In this document: one piece after another, positions 22,565-34,311 of the stretch
Numbering within the stretch: the stretch's first letter is position 1
How the letters are laid out: each line of letters opens with the position of its first letter
Origin: Lycorma delicatula
Lineage: Eukaryota > Arthropoda > Insecta > Hemiptera > Fulgoridae
Assembly (NCBI RefSeq): GCF_047948215.1
Contig: NC_134455.1
Coordinates: forward strand, 74,487,689 to 74,551,688
Direction: 5' to 3'
DNA: 64,000 nucleotides
Translations under genes and position numbers: made by a program
Notes under the pieces: model-generated
What the model saw: the letters and a program-made list of their open reading frames with translations, nothing else
What the model was told of the DNA's origin: nothing
Database searches by the model: none

Positions 22565-23350
22565 TATGTAAAAAAATTATTCTAGTTTTTAAATAAAATT
22601 TTGAGGTACGAGATCCATGGTGATCGTATTTTCTATCGCCTTAACCGATTTTGACCAAGAATAAGTGGTATTTATTATTGATTCATATTTAGAAATCATC
22701 GTGTAAAAATTGATAAAAATCGATTAATCCGGCTTGAAGATTTCAAGAAAAATGGTAACGACGAATTAAAGATGAAAAATTAGGCTTAGTATTCTCCATT
22801 CAAGAATGAAATTACCCAAATAATCAAATTTGAGGTACTGATTTAATGATATCATCTAATTAGTACACGAATGTGATATTGAATCCAAAAACCACAAAAA
22901 GAAAAACGGGTTTATCGCCGATCCTTTATGGGGTTTAAAAGATCGAGCACAATCAGAAAATATTTTAACTACCTAAGGGACATTAAATTAAGTGAAATAA
23001 TTTGACTGCGCTTTGTGTAAAATTTTGAGATAGGGCATCCATAAAGCCCGTATCTCCTTGCCCCCTTGACCAATTATAAGCAAAATTAAATAGCATCAAT
23101 GCTATTAAAATTGAATATATTAAATCATCGTACCAAATTTCAACTAAATCGACCTATCCAGTGTGAAGATATCAAGCAAAATCAGGGCCAACATATATCG
23201 GAATTTACTTGTATTCTTATGAAATTTTTAATGCTAAAATTGTGTTTTATCTAATAGCGGGTATTGTGAAACGTTAAGATCTGAAAAACTCCCAACCTGC
23301 AAACTTGACTCGATTAGCGTATATTATAAGCGTACTTTGACAGGATCATT
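22565..23350. repeat. diverged unclassified repeat with internal duplication
   Basis: Two similar phrases occur: ATCCGGCTTGAAGATTTCAAG (about 22728) and ATCCAGTGTGAAGATATCAAG (about 23156). Each is preceded by similar text about a pyrimidine-rich CGATTTTGACC or CCCCTTGACC segment. They look like two decayed copies of one unit about 430 bp long. No terminal repeats or coding frame. Confidence 0.4.
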
Positions 23351-23646
23351 ATAATGGACCGGGGTAACGGGTTTCTTTCAATTATGAAGAAAGAAAGTGA
23401 AAATAATAATGAAAAAAAGAATCTAGAAGGAACTACAAGTGTTTTTTTTTCTTAGAGTAACGGATCTGTTTAACAATTTGTTTCTTGTGATACAGACAAT
23501 CGCACCTCCAAAAGCTGTTGTCAACCAGAAGGGTTACCGGACCGGAATAAGAATTTATAGAAAAACTAAGGGTGCGGACAGTAAAAATTATTACGCTTGA
23601 GCAGTCAAAAGAATGAGGCGGGCATTGGTTCTGCAGACCAGTGGGA

Positions 23647-23681
23647 TATATAAATACTGTCAGGGATTAGCGGGAGTCAGT
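23647..23681 (+). promoter_or_regulatory. candidate RNA polymerase II core promoter (TATA + Inr)
   Basis: TATATAAATA at 23647-23656 is followed by an arthropod-type initiator, TCAGTAC, with A+1 at 23679, about 30-32 bases downstream; this is the usual spacing. The surrounding 200 bp are GC-richer than the neighbourhood. This is the best host-gene signal in the window. No coding exon is identified downstream. Confidence 0.55.
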
Positions 23682-23728
23682 ACTTTTGCAAGGCTGTATT
23701 CAGCGCAGTCGTGATACCAGCGATAACA
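23679..23728 (+). other. candidate noncoding first exon
   Basis: From the proposed start at 23679 the transcript would run about 50 bases, without ATG, to a strong splice donor, ACA|GTAAGTG, near 23728. A short 5' exon followed by a long intron is common in insect genes. The partner exon was not found, so this remains a prediction. Confidence 0.35.
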
Positions 23729-23729
23729 G

Positions 23730-26184
23730 TAAGTGTTTGGTAATAACGATTGAAGAGTGCATCACGAATATTCAATTTTTAACATTGGTTGAAAACAAGA
23801 AACTGTTTGGTTAGTTATTGGTAAACAGTAGTAAGAAGTGACTGTATTCAATTCATTCGTAAAGTATAAGGTAGTCCTTTTATAAACAGTAAAAGTAATA
23901 ATGTTTGCAAAAATTGAATTTTTTGAACTTTAAACTTTAAACTTTTCTCATGTTATCTTGTTGTTAATGTAATATCAAGTTCTACAGGTCATTTTAACGT
24001 TTTTAGTAAATTGGATTGATTCTGTTTTTTATAATTTAAGTTTCATTAAACAAATTTTGGCCTTTTTATTTGAATTGCTGTATTTTATGTTATATATACG
24101 GTCATTATTATTATTATTTATTCTGTTTATATGTCTTTTGAGTAATAAATTGTTTATAAGAAATTGTTACGTTTGTTACTCTCTCAATATCCTTGTAGAA
24201 CTGCGAACAAGCGACATTGTATTAGCGTATATTTATACTGTACAGCTATGTAGTTCGAGTATAACTAAATAGCTGAAAAATTAAAAAAAAAAGTGCAATC
24301 AATTCAATTCAGTGACCTCTGGCACACCAAATCATTTTTCTTACTCTTGAAATAAGTGATGCTGAAAGGTTAATTATCATAAACCGATATTTAGAAATAC
24401 GCGAAAACAACTGATTTAATTAATTAACAGGATTGTCTGAAAATGCACGTCCTTAGATGTTGATCAAATTATAATTACATTCAATTAATTTATTGCATTA
24501 ATACACAACCAAAAGATTGTAATAATTATCAGGATATAATTAAACCTGATTGATTAGATGGAATGAAAAACTTGAAAGTTTACAATAACTTTAAACCAGG
24601 GTATTAAAAAAATGTTCTTTATGTATAATGTATGGAATCTATTATTTTGAATTTGTAACAATTATTTTACCAGTCGTAGAGAATTGTTTGATGTACGCCT
24701 GCTATTTATATACGTTTGTTAATTTTTAGTTATTTAATCTCAAATTTTAAGTAATTATATTCACTATGTATCATAAATAAAAGTTATTCCCCCATAATGT
24801 TTTTTCTAATTAATTAGATTTCATATACTGCTGATTTGATTGTGATTGTTCTCTGTGTATTTAATAGCCCATTCTGTTTTAACCGCCACACTATGTTGGC
24901 TGCTTACTATATAAATTTTATGACCTTCCCTACAGATGGATTAATTACCAGGGTATACTGAACCGTTGCTAATTATATGTATTTTGTTAATTAAATGTAA
25001 ATATTATTCTCAAACCTGGAACAGTTTCTTTTTTTACTATCAATGAAATTTAATTTATTAGGCAATTTTCTATAGTTTAATAAAAACTTTAAATCGTTCA
25101 GTTAATTGACATTTGCAAGTATATAATCTTTTTTTTCAGTACTATTATTTAAAGAACCCTACCGTTGTTCCATTCTGTCATTTGTCTTGTATGTTGATTA
25201 CAGCAGAGCATTATTGTCTTAACTGCATAAAAACAATACTAAATTACGTATTGAAAAATGTATAAAATAGTACTCCTAATAAATAGAAGGTATAACTTAC
25301 ATTAGACGAATTTTTAAGGGATATTTGGATTTTAGGTTCAAAAGAAATGTATTTCTACGGAAATATTATGTATAAAAAGAAATGTTTTTATAAAAACATT
25401 TTACAACATTTACAATTTTTTTTTTGGGGGGGAAACAAATTTGATACCCTTCATTCAAGTCCAAAAAAAAAATTATAATAAATTTAAAAAAAATTCTTTT
25501 TTCATGAAAAATATATATTTCACACAAAGAAAAAAAAAAATTATTTATAAGATATTGTGGTTGAAAGTATAAATTTTTAGTAAGAAAATATATATTTTTA
25601 ATCATTATAACCAACAAATATTTCAAAGTCCCTGAATTAATCTACATGTCGGCCTTTTTCACCAGACACCACCAAGGATATACAGTAGTTCCAGAGGCTA
25701 TAGATCCTTAGTATAGGAGATCTAGCAGAATCAGACTTCTACACACATCAAAAATGAATAAGAAAGGATCAAGGGTAAATATAGGATTCAGAAAAAGGAT
25801 ATTCGCCCTGAGAGAAAATTCCCGCGTCACCCGCAATTCATCCTAGAGGTCAGGAAAATTTTACTCAGATGAGAGCAGCATAGTAGTAACACTAATTTTG
25901 ATTTGACAGTGTTAATTAAATCCTGCAGAAAAAAAAAGTATTTTCCAAAGATTATAGTCATCCCAAAATAAATCGAAGGTTTCTAAATGTTTCTCTCCGA
26001 TATTATATAGCATACTACAGGGATGTAATAAAGAAGGAAATAATTTTTCCATGTCGGAGAGAGGTATCCCCGAAAGTATGTAAAAATATTCAGTCAAATT
26101 TTTATTACACTATTAATAGAACAATTTTTTTAAATTAAATCTTCCGCATTCATTAGTCATTAACAAAGACATTGCGCTGCAATC
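23730..26184. other. AT-rich stretch, possibly intronic
   Basis: No repeat family or coding exon recognised. The open frames at 24057-24272 and 25366-25626 are hydrophobic AT-composition artefacts. A GC-richer piece at 25650-25880 is unassigned. Confidence 0.35.
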
Positions 26185-26509
26185 CTAAATAAAACTTGTT
26201 TTTCATCGCCGAATTTGTGTTTTACGTTGCATATTTTAAAAACTATTGGAATTATAGTTCTGGGACCTGCTTCATCCTATTTTCCATCTAAAATTACATA
26301 AGAAACTACCAACTTTACTCCTTAATTGGATCCCTAAAATTTCATTAGGGTTTCTTTGTATTAGAAGAGCTGAAATTCAGGCGAAATCCTTCGCTAGCCG
26401 TAATTCAAAAACAGGACGTTTCCAGACTTATGTTTATATGAACTTTTTCACGATTTTCATCAGTAGAACATGTCATGAAAGTTTCTCCGTGTCTTTGTGG
26501 AATAACCTG
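26185..26509. mobile_element. truncated copy of TIR family T
   Basis: The right end carries CAGTAGAACATGTCATGAAAG and CTTTGTGGAATAACCTG, corresponding position by position to the right terminus of the 20455-21385 element. The upstream UTR-like block is also present. The left inverted repeat is missing. Confidence 0.65.
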
Positions 26510-27113
26510 TTTAATATATAATTAATATAATAAAATCTATTATCATTGAGTTCTTCAGTTTTTATAGTCTTGAATATTTTATGTAGATTTTTTCATGAAT
26601 TCTTTGTTATCTGATGCAAGGTTACTATAAAAAAAACTTCCTAAAGATTAAATGTTGAAAGTCTGATTCATTTCCCAATAAAAATTCGGTATTTGAATAG
26701 TTATAGATTGGAGTTAAATATCGGTACCATTAGCAATCGTTAATATCGGAAAACCTGATTTATTTTTTTGGTTAAACTAAATGTCTATGATACCTCTTTA
26801 ATACATGCATGAATACTTAACACATAAAATAATAGCCCGTTGTATTTAAGTATTTTACCCAAATATCGTAGCCCATGTATTTAAATATTTTTGTGGGCCC
26901 AAAACGGTAGAACCAATTTTCATGAAAAAAAGAATATTTCGATTCTTCGTTTTCGGTTCGCGAATGACAATGAGACTATATGCAGATTGAAAAGAAAATA
27001 TTAAACAAAACTTTTAATTCTGGTGAATCTCTCCTTAAGAAATCATATTCTCTCCTTCAACCTCTTTTTTAATATTTTATTTACTCTGCGTAAATCGTAG
27101 TAGGTGTTTACTG

Positions 27114-27278
27114 CCAGCCTCTGTGGCGCGAGTGATAGCGTCTCGGCCTTTCATCCTGAGGTCTCCGTTTCAAATCTCGGTCAGGCATGGCATTTTCACA
27201 CGCTACAGAAATATACATTTCATCTCATCCTCTGAAGCAATACCTAATGATGGTCCAGGAGTCCGCCCCAAAAAAAAA
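27114..27278 (+). mobile_element. SINE type B, complete-looking copy
   Basis: The element is 165 bp. The head GCCTCTGTGGCGCGAGTGAT resembles a tRNA A box region, GGTCTCCGTTTCAAATCTC a degenerate B box, and GCATGGCATTTTCACACGC follows. The 3' part CATCTCATCCTCTGAAGCAA is shared with SINE type A, and the copy ends in a poly-A run. Flanking 13-bp repeats (27101-27113 TAGGTGTTTACTG and 27279-27291 TAGGTATTAACTG, 11 of 13 matching) look like an aged target duplication. Confidence 0.8.
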
Positions 27279-27291
27279 TAGGTATTAACTG

Positions 27292-28125
27292 TTGACATAA
27301 TTAACAGCAGTATAGGAATTTAACCTTAACAGCGTTTTATTAACCTTATTATCTTATTACCTATACCTTATCCCTTGCTTTTATTGTTATTATTTATTTA
27401 ATGGATTTAACGTATTCAGTTATTATTGTAATTTCTTTCTTTTTAATTTGAAATGGTGTCTAAAGATATACAATATTAATAATTTCTGTTCCTTATCATT
27501 ATATATTTTTATTTATGTTAGTTGCACTAACATGTGACGGTTGCAGGCGACCTGACATGAAATTTAAATCACTCATAAAAATGGGATTGTCATTTCCTAG
27601 CCTAACAAGGAATTAATGTCATACGTGTAAATGAATAAGTGAGTAGAGAAGTGGTTTCCCGCTGCTTTCTTTATTGAGACGTATATGTTATTGCGTATCA
27701 GCATGCCAAAATCTCTTACATTTTGAAACAAAGATGATATTCGGCCCTACAAACGTCAGTTTTACTTTTGTTCATTACAGATGGGGAAATGTGAAGATCA
27801 TTGCTCTCAGTAATAATTGTGATTGATATCACTTACACCTTGAATGCTTTACATGCATCAAAGCTGTTGGAAAGTGTGGGACTGATTGTGTAAAGTAATA
27901 AATTAATTTATCCTGTTCTGTGAGAAGTAATACGTTACGCAGATTATCTCCGCTCAGGAGGTAAAATTACATTTACGATTTCTAAATATTTTGAATTTGT
28001 TCTCTTTTAACGTTTTAATTTTACCTGAATTTATAATTTTGTATAAAGACTAACGTATATCGTCGAAATCCTTTGATTTGATCCGTTATGGATACAATTA
28101 GCTAATTAGTTGGTAATTAGTGATT
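27292..28125. other. AT-rich stretch, nothing recognised
   Basis: No feature that I can support. Confidence 0.4.
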
Positions 28126-29011
28126 TTACTTTTGTTGGTTTTCCGATGACAAGTCTTGTCCTCCAGTCGCAGAGGTAAGACGAAAGGCGATTAATATCTT
28201 GCGAAATATTAGGCGATTAATAGAGATGGCTAAAGGGATTAATACTTTCAATGCTTCTGTGACTAAATTTCCGTATTCATTTCCACGAGCAAGCCAAAAC
28301 GTATCTAAATCTTCAAATGGGAATCGTAGTTGTAACGTTTTATCGGCAGACATTTCGATGAGCTCGTGATGAATCTCAACCGGTAACTTAGCAGCTACAA
28401 CAACGTTTTCACTAAACGGATTCAGTATTCATCTCTTCGGGAAATAATTTTTATCTTCCGGGAAATACTCCGCCAACTGAATTTTTGGCTCACGCAAATG
28501 CATCTTCATGCTATCCAAACTGTAGTGAATATAGTGCTTCTTCATCCAAATTTTTCTCAATATAATCAGAAGCGAGTAAAAACATAACAAAATGTTTGCT
28601 TTGAATGCGAATCATCCAGATATCAAGCTTCTTAATGAAAGCATGAACCTTGTCAGTCATTAATAGAATGTTTTTATCGCGTCCTTGTAAATTTACATTC
28701 AAGTCGTTTGATTGCGAAAATACATTAGCTAAGTAAGTCAACAGCAACATGTATTCATTATTCTATAAAACCATTGAGAATGGCTTTTGTTTATCCTGGA
28801 AAAATATTATTATTAATTCATCTCGCAATTCCAATAACCGGATTAACCCTTTCGTCCGCGATAACCATCTGACTTCTGCATGGAAGAAGAGATTTTTTCT
28901 TTTCGCCCATTTCATCGCATAGTGTAGCAAACAGCCGCAGCTAAATTTTAACTAGGTTTCATTGGGGTAAAACCCTAATTGGGGTTGGGGGGTCGCGAAA
29001 TATTCATTATA

Positions 29012-29055
<44 letters not shown>

Positions 29056-29092
29056 TTGTAGATCGTGAAGCTAATAAGATTGAGAATCGCTG
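28126..29092 (-). pseudogene. hAT-type transposase remnant (ZBED5/GTF2I-repeat-like)
   Basis: Minus strand from 29092. The terminal CAGCGATTCTCAATCTTATT and a CGCGACCCCCC tract look like a hAT end. The frame LFFHAEVRWLSRTKGLIRLL, then ELRDEL (about 28940-28830) matches the HTEVRWLSRGKVL signature of hAT transposases related to ZBED5 proteins. LLTYLANVFSQSNDLNVNLQ and GRDKNILLMTDKVHAFIKKL (28750-28590) continue it. 28353-28126 holds a weakly conserved C-terminal piece (FEDLDTFW ... EALKVLIPLA), near the hAT dimerisation region. Stops and frameshifts separate the pieces. The other terminus was not found. A TA array at 29016-29051 has grown inside the terminal region. Confidence 0.75.
29016..29051. 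repeat. (AT)n microsatellite
   Basis: About 36 bases of pure AT within the end of the hAT remnant. The Ile-Tyr open frame over it is an artefact. Confidence 0.9.
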
Positions 29093-29100
29093 ACTTAAGA

Positions 29101-30270
29101 GATAGGCTGCTACTACTGAACGTGAGATAAGCCTCTCTGGAATGTGAAGAAAAAGTATTCATTTTTACCCAATTCTGTTTTCCGATTAATAACACTTCTG
29201 TTACCTGAAGAAAAGTTACTACGTAATGACCAAGAGCACCTTTTCTTCCACAAAATAAATAAAAGAATCATCTAAATAGCTCCGTTTGGTTAAACATAAT
29301 GCTTGAAGATTCATAAAAAAAAATTACTTACCGGTTAAAATGAGAACCTCTTATTTATTTGAAGTTGTTTTAAATACTCTTGGAGTGTAATGAGCGGGAA
29401 TTAAGTAGGCTACAGCAATCGAAATGATTTTTTCTTTTTTAGAAACGTTTGAGAATGGAGAATTTGGATAGAATTCCTTGAATTTTTGTGAATTGCTGAC
29501 CCATATTTAAAGATTTAAAGTTTAATTTAATTTAGTTCTTGAAGGAAGTGTAAATTATAAATAGTGAATTCGAAACCAACGAAAACAGAATCTTTGGGTA
29601 TATAAAGATTTAACAAATTTTTGGCGATAGTTTTGTTAAAAATAGCTGTACTGACTTTATGATAAATAAATCTTACATAATTTCACTTTTATATTAGTAA
29701 ACAACAGGGAATGCTTTTTTATGTAGCGTGATTCATTTTGTTGTCTCGAAACCGAATTGACGATTCCAAGTCCGTTTTATAAAAGATTCTTCTGTCGTTT
29801 TGAACGTGATTTTATGTTCATAAATTTTATGTTCGAACGAACAGAGAACGTTGACCAACCCAACAACTCCCTTCCCGAAATACAAACGGGAAATGTGCCA
29901 ACGTTTACGACTAGAATTGATGTATATTCTCTAACAAAGGTTCTTTAATAATTTTATATTCTTTTAACTCATTTTTAAGAACAATAAAAAATAAAATTTT
30001 GTTTTTATGAAAGTTTACGATCTGAGACGTTTAGGAAGAAATATTGAAATGTTTTAAATATATTTAAAAAAAAATGAAGAATGTGTATGCGCTCGCGCGC
30101 GCTTACATTCGTTACTAAAGCATGAGGCAAATATTAAAAATTAAAAACACGACTGCCAAACAAAAACCTTGCTCTTTAATGTATGATAATTAAAGATTGT
30201 GCGGGTAATCTTTTTGTACTGTATTTGCATGTAGTATAACTTTTTTTCAATCTTTAAAATTTATTTAAAC
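29101..30270. other. AT-rich stretch, nothing recognised
   Basis: A 63-codon frame at 29757-29948 has no recognisable domain. A short GCGC-rich tract at 30092-30102 stands out only by composition. Confidence 0.35.
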
Positions 30271-30278
30271 ATGAATAT

Positions 30279-30300
30279 GTATATATATATATATATATAT
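30279..30300. repeat. (AT)n microsatellite
   Basis: About 22 bases of alternating AT. Confidence 0.85.
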
Positions 30301-30364
30301 GTTTAAATATAATTTATGTATAAATATATTTACTATATAAATATATAGGTACATATTTATTTAT

Positions 30365-30465
30365 ATAGCCTATGTTACTCCCGGTCACGTAAGGATTCCA
30401 ACGCGGAGTCATTAATTTAAATCAGTTCAGCCGTTGAGCTGCTACGGTGGAATAATACATATATA
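30365..30465. repeat. short unclassified interspersed-repeat fragment
   Basis: AAATCAGTTCAGCCGTTGAG resembles the reverse complement of the AACGGCTGGACTGATTT phrase at about 13170 in the Helitron-like element. It is probably the 5' edge of a related element on the minus strand. Confidence 0.35.
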
Positions 30466-30469
30466 CCCT

Positions 30470-30750
30470 CTTTTTTTGTTTAGTCTTCGGAACTAATATA
30501 AGGTATTACTTCAAAGGATGAATGAGGATAACATGTATGAATGTAAATGAAGTATAATCTTATACAGTCTGAGGTCGACCTTTTCTGAGATGTGTGGGGT
30601 TAATTTGAACCCAGTCGCTAAAGAATACCGGTATCCACTATCTAGTATTCAAATCCGTATAAATTAACTGCCTTTACTAGTATTTGAACCTTAAAACTCT
30701 CGACTTCGAAATCGGCTGATTTGCGATGACTAGTTCACCACCAGACCAAC
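30470..30750 (-). mobile_element. SINE type A, near full length
   Basis: Minus strand. The head (about 30750-30690) is tRNA-like: TTGGTCTGGTGGTGAAC (A box) and a degraded B box (TTCAAATACTAGTAAAGGC). The body and a 3' end corresponding to GGTTCCGGAGGCTAAACAGG follow, with a poly-T run on the plus strand as the tail. It is older than its neighbour, which inserted just beside its head. No clean target duplication. Confidence 0.8.
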
Positions 30751-30766
30751 AGTAGGTTGCTTACTT
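30751..30766. repeat. left 16-bp target duplication of SINE at 30767
   Basis: AGTAGGTTGCTTACTT, identical to 30982-30997. Confidence 0.92.
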
Positions 30767-30981
30767 CTTTTTCTTTTTCCTGTTTAGCCTCCGGTAACTA
30801 CCGTTTAGATAATTCTTCAGAGGATGAATGAGGATGATATGTATGAGTGTAAATGAAGTGTTAGTCTTGTACATTCTCAGTTCGACTATTCCTGAGATGT
30901 GTGGTTAATTGAAACCCAACCACCAAAGAACACCGGTATCCACGATCTAGTATTCAAATCCGTGTAAAAATATCTGGCTTT
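30767..30981 (-). mobile_element. SINE type A, 5'-truncated, with perfect target duplication
   Basis: 215 bp on the minus strand, bounded by a perfect 16-bp duplication. Tail GGAAAAAGAAAAAG; the head is missing. It is almost identical to the copy inside LINE-1 (8627-8727), apart from one extra 10-bp CATCCTCATT unit and a one- to two-base indel. That closeness implies recent mobility of the family. Confidence 0.92.
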
Positions 30982-30997
30982 AGTAGGTTGCTTACTT
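30982..30997. repeat. right 16-bp target duplication of SINE at 30767
   Basis: AGTAGGTTGCTTACTT, identical to 30751-30766. Confidence 0.92.
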
Positions 30998-32649
30998 ACA
31001 CCCTAAATACATTACGCTCCTCTTTGGGCAGCCGTTTTAAAAGTTTGTTATCAATTGGATTTAATGGTAAAACTAGCAGTTCGCTTCTCTTAGAAAATAA
31101 CTAAGTATGGTGTGACAATATGAATTTTTAAATTAAATGAAAATGTTTATAGAGAAATTTCGAGTAAATTTCTTAAGTAACAAAATTTATATTCAGAGCT
31201 TTATATAACAGCTTTACTTAGTTATAAAATTAAAATTTAATCGCATAATGAAGAAGGTTACGAAGAAACGAAAGTTCATTATTCAGAAGGACAGAGTATT
31301 ATTAATTTATGTAGGAGAAAAATGAATTTAATATCAGAATGTTTCATAATGTAGAAATTAAACATGAAATATTGCCGTCATGCAATAAATGTTAGTGCTT
31401 TTTAAAATGCTTATAGGAAATTAATTAACGTATATCTAAAAATGTGTGTCAATGTTAGGTAGGCATGACATAAGTTTGAGATAATCTTCAGTGCTGATCA
31501 ATGAATTCGTAAGGTCGTTTTTTTCATACATACGTGGGAGGATAGAGTAAATTTATCTTGTTTTTAATTTCTTTTGTCAAATGCAGTACAGATTTTAAAA
31601 ATGAACCATAAAAATTTCAGTAATACTTACTTAACCTTGGGGGGTGGGGAGGATAGGGTAAAGCTGTTGGTAAAAAACGTTAAAAATGAAAATTGTTTGA
31701 AATTATATCTGTAAATTTTCTTATTTTATTTTATTTCTTGTTAATTTTTCTTATTTAAAGGAATGCCTTTAAAATATTTTATTTTAGTTTATCCCGTAAA
31801 TCTGACATCCGTGTTGAATATTTTTATGTAGTCCGTTTGGATAATCACAATTTTTAAAATGGGCGAGAGCTTTCCTTAAAAAAATTAGCCTCGTTTCTCA
31901 GGTAAAGGAAAAAAAAACATTTGTTTAAGCATATATTTAAGTTGGTCTATGTAAAATCGTTTATCGATAACATGCCATTCATGTTCTGCATAAAGATGAA
32001 GGAGATCAGTGTACTTGTAGTGGCTTGTGATATTCTTTTGAGTGGGGTTGCATGTCTCGTTTCACCTTCTCTTTGTCACAATTTGCCTCATTCCCTTTTT
32101 CTTAACACGTCCTCTCTCTTGTTGTTTATTGTGGGTTTTTAATAGATGTTTAATGAATTCGTGTTAAGAGTGTTACTCTGATTTATTGAACATTGTTTGA
32201 ATTTATGTATTTTGATGAAAGAATTGAAGAAACTATGCTTCTAGAATCTAGGAAGTCTTGTTTCTTTTCCGGTGTATAAAAGGTCTTATCTTTGGCTGTG
32301 GTGCTTGCCAATTAATTCGACTCTTCTATTTTCGCTAATAGATTACAATTCAATCAATAGAAAGTGAATCTGCTAGTTTCAATCCACTAGCCTTCCACTA
32401 GTTCGATATCTGTGTTGTTTATTATTGCTCGTACAATAATTTTTGCTCTGGCTGTTATTGAACGGTAGAAAAATTCAAAATAGACATATGCATATGAAAT
32501 TATGTAACAATTATAATCTACAAAAACCAAAATTTCATATTATAGATACAGTACATAACAACAATGTATTTTTTAAAAATACAACCTACATTATACTGCG
32601 TGATTCATAAAGGACTTAACAACTACAAAAGCACGTAAATTTTTCTGTA
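30998..32649. other. AT-rich stretch without a recognised gene
   Basis: A 73-codon frame at 31921-32142 has two hydrophobic stretches but no family resemblance. A TATA-like GTATAAAAGG lies at 32274-32283 without a matching initiator. Confidence 0.35.
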
Positions 32650-33500
32650 GGTAACTTACAGATTTCATTCATAGCAAAACACATCAAGTTTTGACTTGTG
32701 TAGTTTATTATTACAAAATTCGGCCACCGGCGCTGTCAGCAGTGTTATTAAAAATTGATACATTACCGATGAGAAACATGCTCGCTGTGTGTTCTGGTTT
32801 AAGGATTTGCATTCGGCAACTGTGTAGTTCAACGTAATTTTCGTAGAGTATAGTAAGGAGTCTCCTAGTAGGCAAACAGGCATGCAATTTACTCTTGGCC
32901 CCAAACCTTCATTGAGATAAGTTGTTCTGTTAAACATACAAAATCACCAGGAGCCTGTGCGTCCCTGAAGCTCTGTAAACGGTTCAGAGAAACTTTGCAC
33001 GTATTCTGAAGATCAACTCATCTTGCGTCATGTGATATTGGCATTCCACAAACGATTATTTGGCGTGCATTACGTAAACGATCGCATTTGAAGCCATAAA
33101 AACGAATCATGATTCTACACATTACAGACGACGACAAAGTTGCTCGGCTGCAGTTTTCTGTGTAAATGATGATATAATTGCAGACAGCGATACAAATTTA
33201 AACAATGTAATTTTTAGTGATTTCAACGTTTCACATTAGTGGCAAAGTGAACACCCATAACTGCCGAATACGGAGTAGCGAAAACATTCATGAAACGTTT
33301 GCACTACTTTCATATTATTTCTAAGGTCAATGTCTTTTGTGCCCTAAGTAAACAAACGGCGTATGACCCATTCTTCCAGGAGGCAACTGTAAATGCTGTT
33401 ATTTATCTAGAGATAGTTAAAAATTTCCTAATCCTCAGTTAAACGATGATGACCAAGATGGACGCCAATGCTATCAGCAAGACGAGGCGGATTTTTATTT
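32650..33500 (+). pseudogene. DDE transposase remnant (Tc1/mariner-like), plus strand
   Basis: Ordered pieces in shifting frames: HARCVFWFKDLHSATV (about 32780, N-terminal), VQRNFARILKINSSC with RKRSHLKP (about 32985-33090, second helix-turn-helix), TDDDKVARLQF (about 33125), then STFHISGKVNTHNCRI (about 33220-33270). The last piece is the region just after the first catalytic Asp; the motif is blurred by a frameshift. CLLCPK, PILPGGNCK and PQLNDDDQDGRQCYQQD (about 33430-33485) end at the second catalytic region. The C-terminal third and both inverted repeats are not seen. The minus-strand frame at 32665-32937 is its shadow. Confidence 0.7.
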
Positions 33501-34287
33501 CGCGACCGATCGGACCTTGAAAAAAAATAACCCTCGTATTTTTTTTATGACTATTATTTTTTATAATAGAATGACCTTCAGTTAATGAAGTATGTTTGTT
33601 GTATGTATATAAATATATACAATTGTATATGATGTAAATGTTATTTCTATGGCTGCTATATTAATTATTTGTGGTTTTTGAACTGGTAAGTAAATGAGAA
33701 TAAAGCTTGCATTTATTTATTTATTTTACATTCTATTACGTAATGCATTTCTATGCATTCAATTTAAATCCTATAGCTTGTCAGTAAGTATAAGTAAGTA
33801 AATGTACACTATAAAATAACTAAATTTTTTTTTATGCATTCTGTAATTCGTTTTATATTTCTTTATCAGTCTCCATTCTTCCTGTTTTGGCGTTATACAG
33901 TTGTTTAGTCAGTCTTTCTTGATTATACTACGCTACTTCGTCTGAATCATTTAGTACCATACGTGGGGTTCAGTGACAAGTGTGTTAGGTAAAGAAATTG
34001 CTTCTTTTAGTTCCCTTCCTATTATCTTCTTTTTTTTAAATAATTGTTTTAATTTTTATGTAAAAAATAAATTTTTACTATTTATGCAAATAAACACTAA
34101 ATAAATTTTATTAAATGAGAATGTTAAAAATATTAATGGATGTGAAATATTTTTCTTCTTACTTCTATATATTTCGCGGGTGGTGTTATGTGGAGTATCT
34201 ATATTGGGTCATCCATTAAGGTTGTCTAAAATTAAAAAGAAATTTCATTAGTGGTGATACGATTAATTTCGATCAAAATAAAAGATT
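33501..34287. other. AT-rich stretch, nothing recognised
   Basis: It contains the probable left target duplication of LINE-2 (TAAAAGATT, 34279-34287) at its right edge. Otherwise nothing. Confidence 0.4.
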
Positions 34288-34311
34288 TTTTTTTTTTTTT
34301 TTTACTTCTCT

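Noticed and set aside
24057..24272. Small membrane protein
   Set aside because: A hydrophobic frame is expected by chance in T-rich DNA; there are no start context, splice or homology signals.
32274..32283. TATA box GTATAAAAGG as a promoter
   Set aside because: No initiator or downstream element lies at the required distance and no exon follows.
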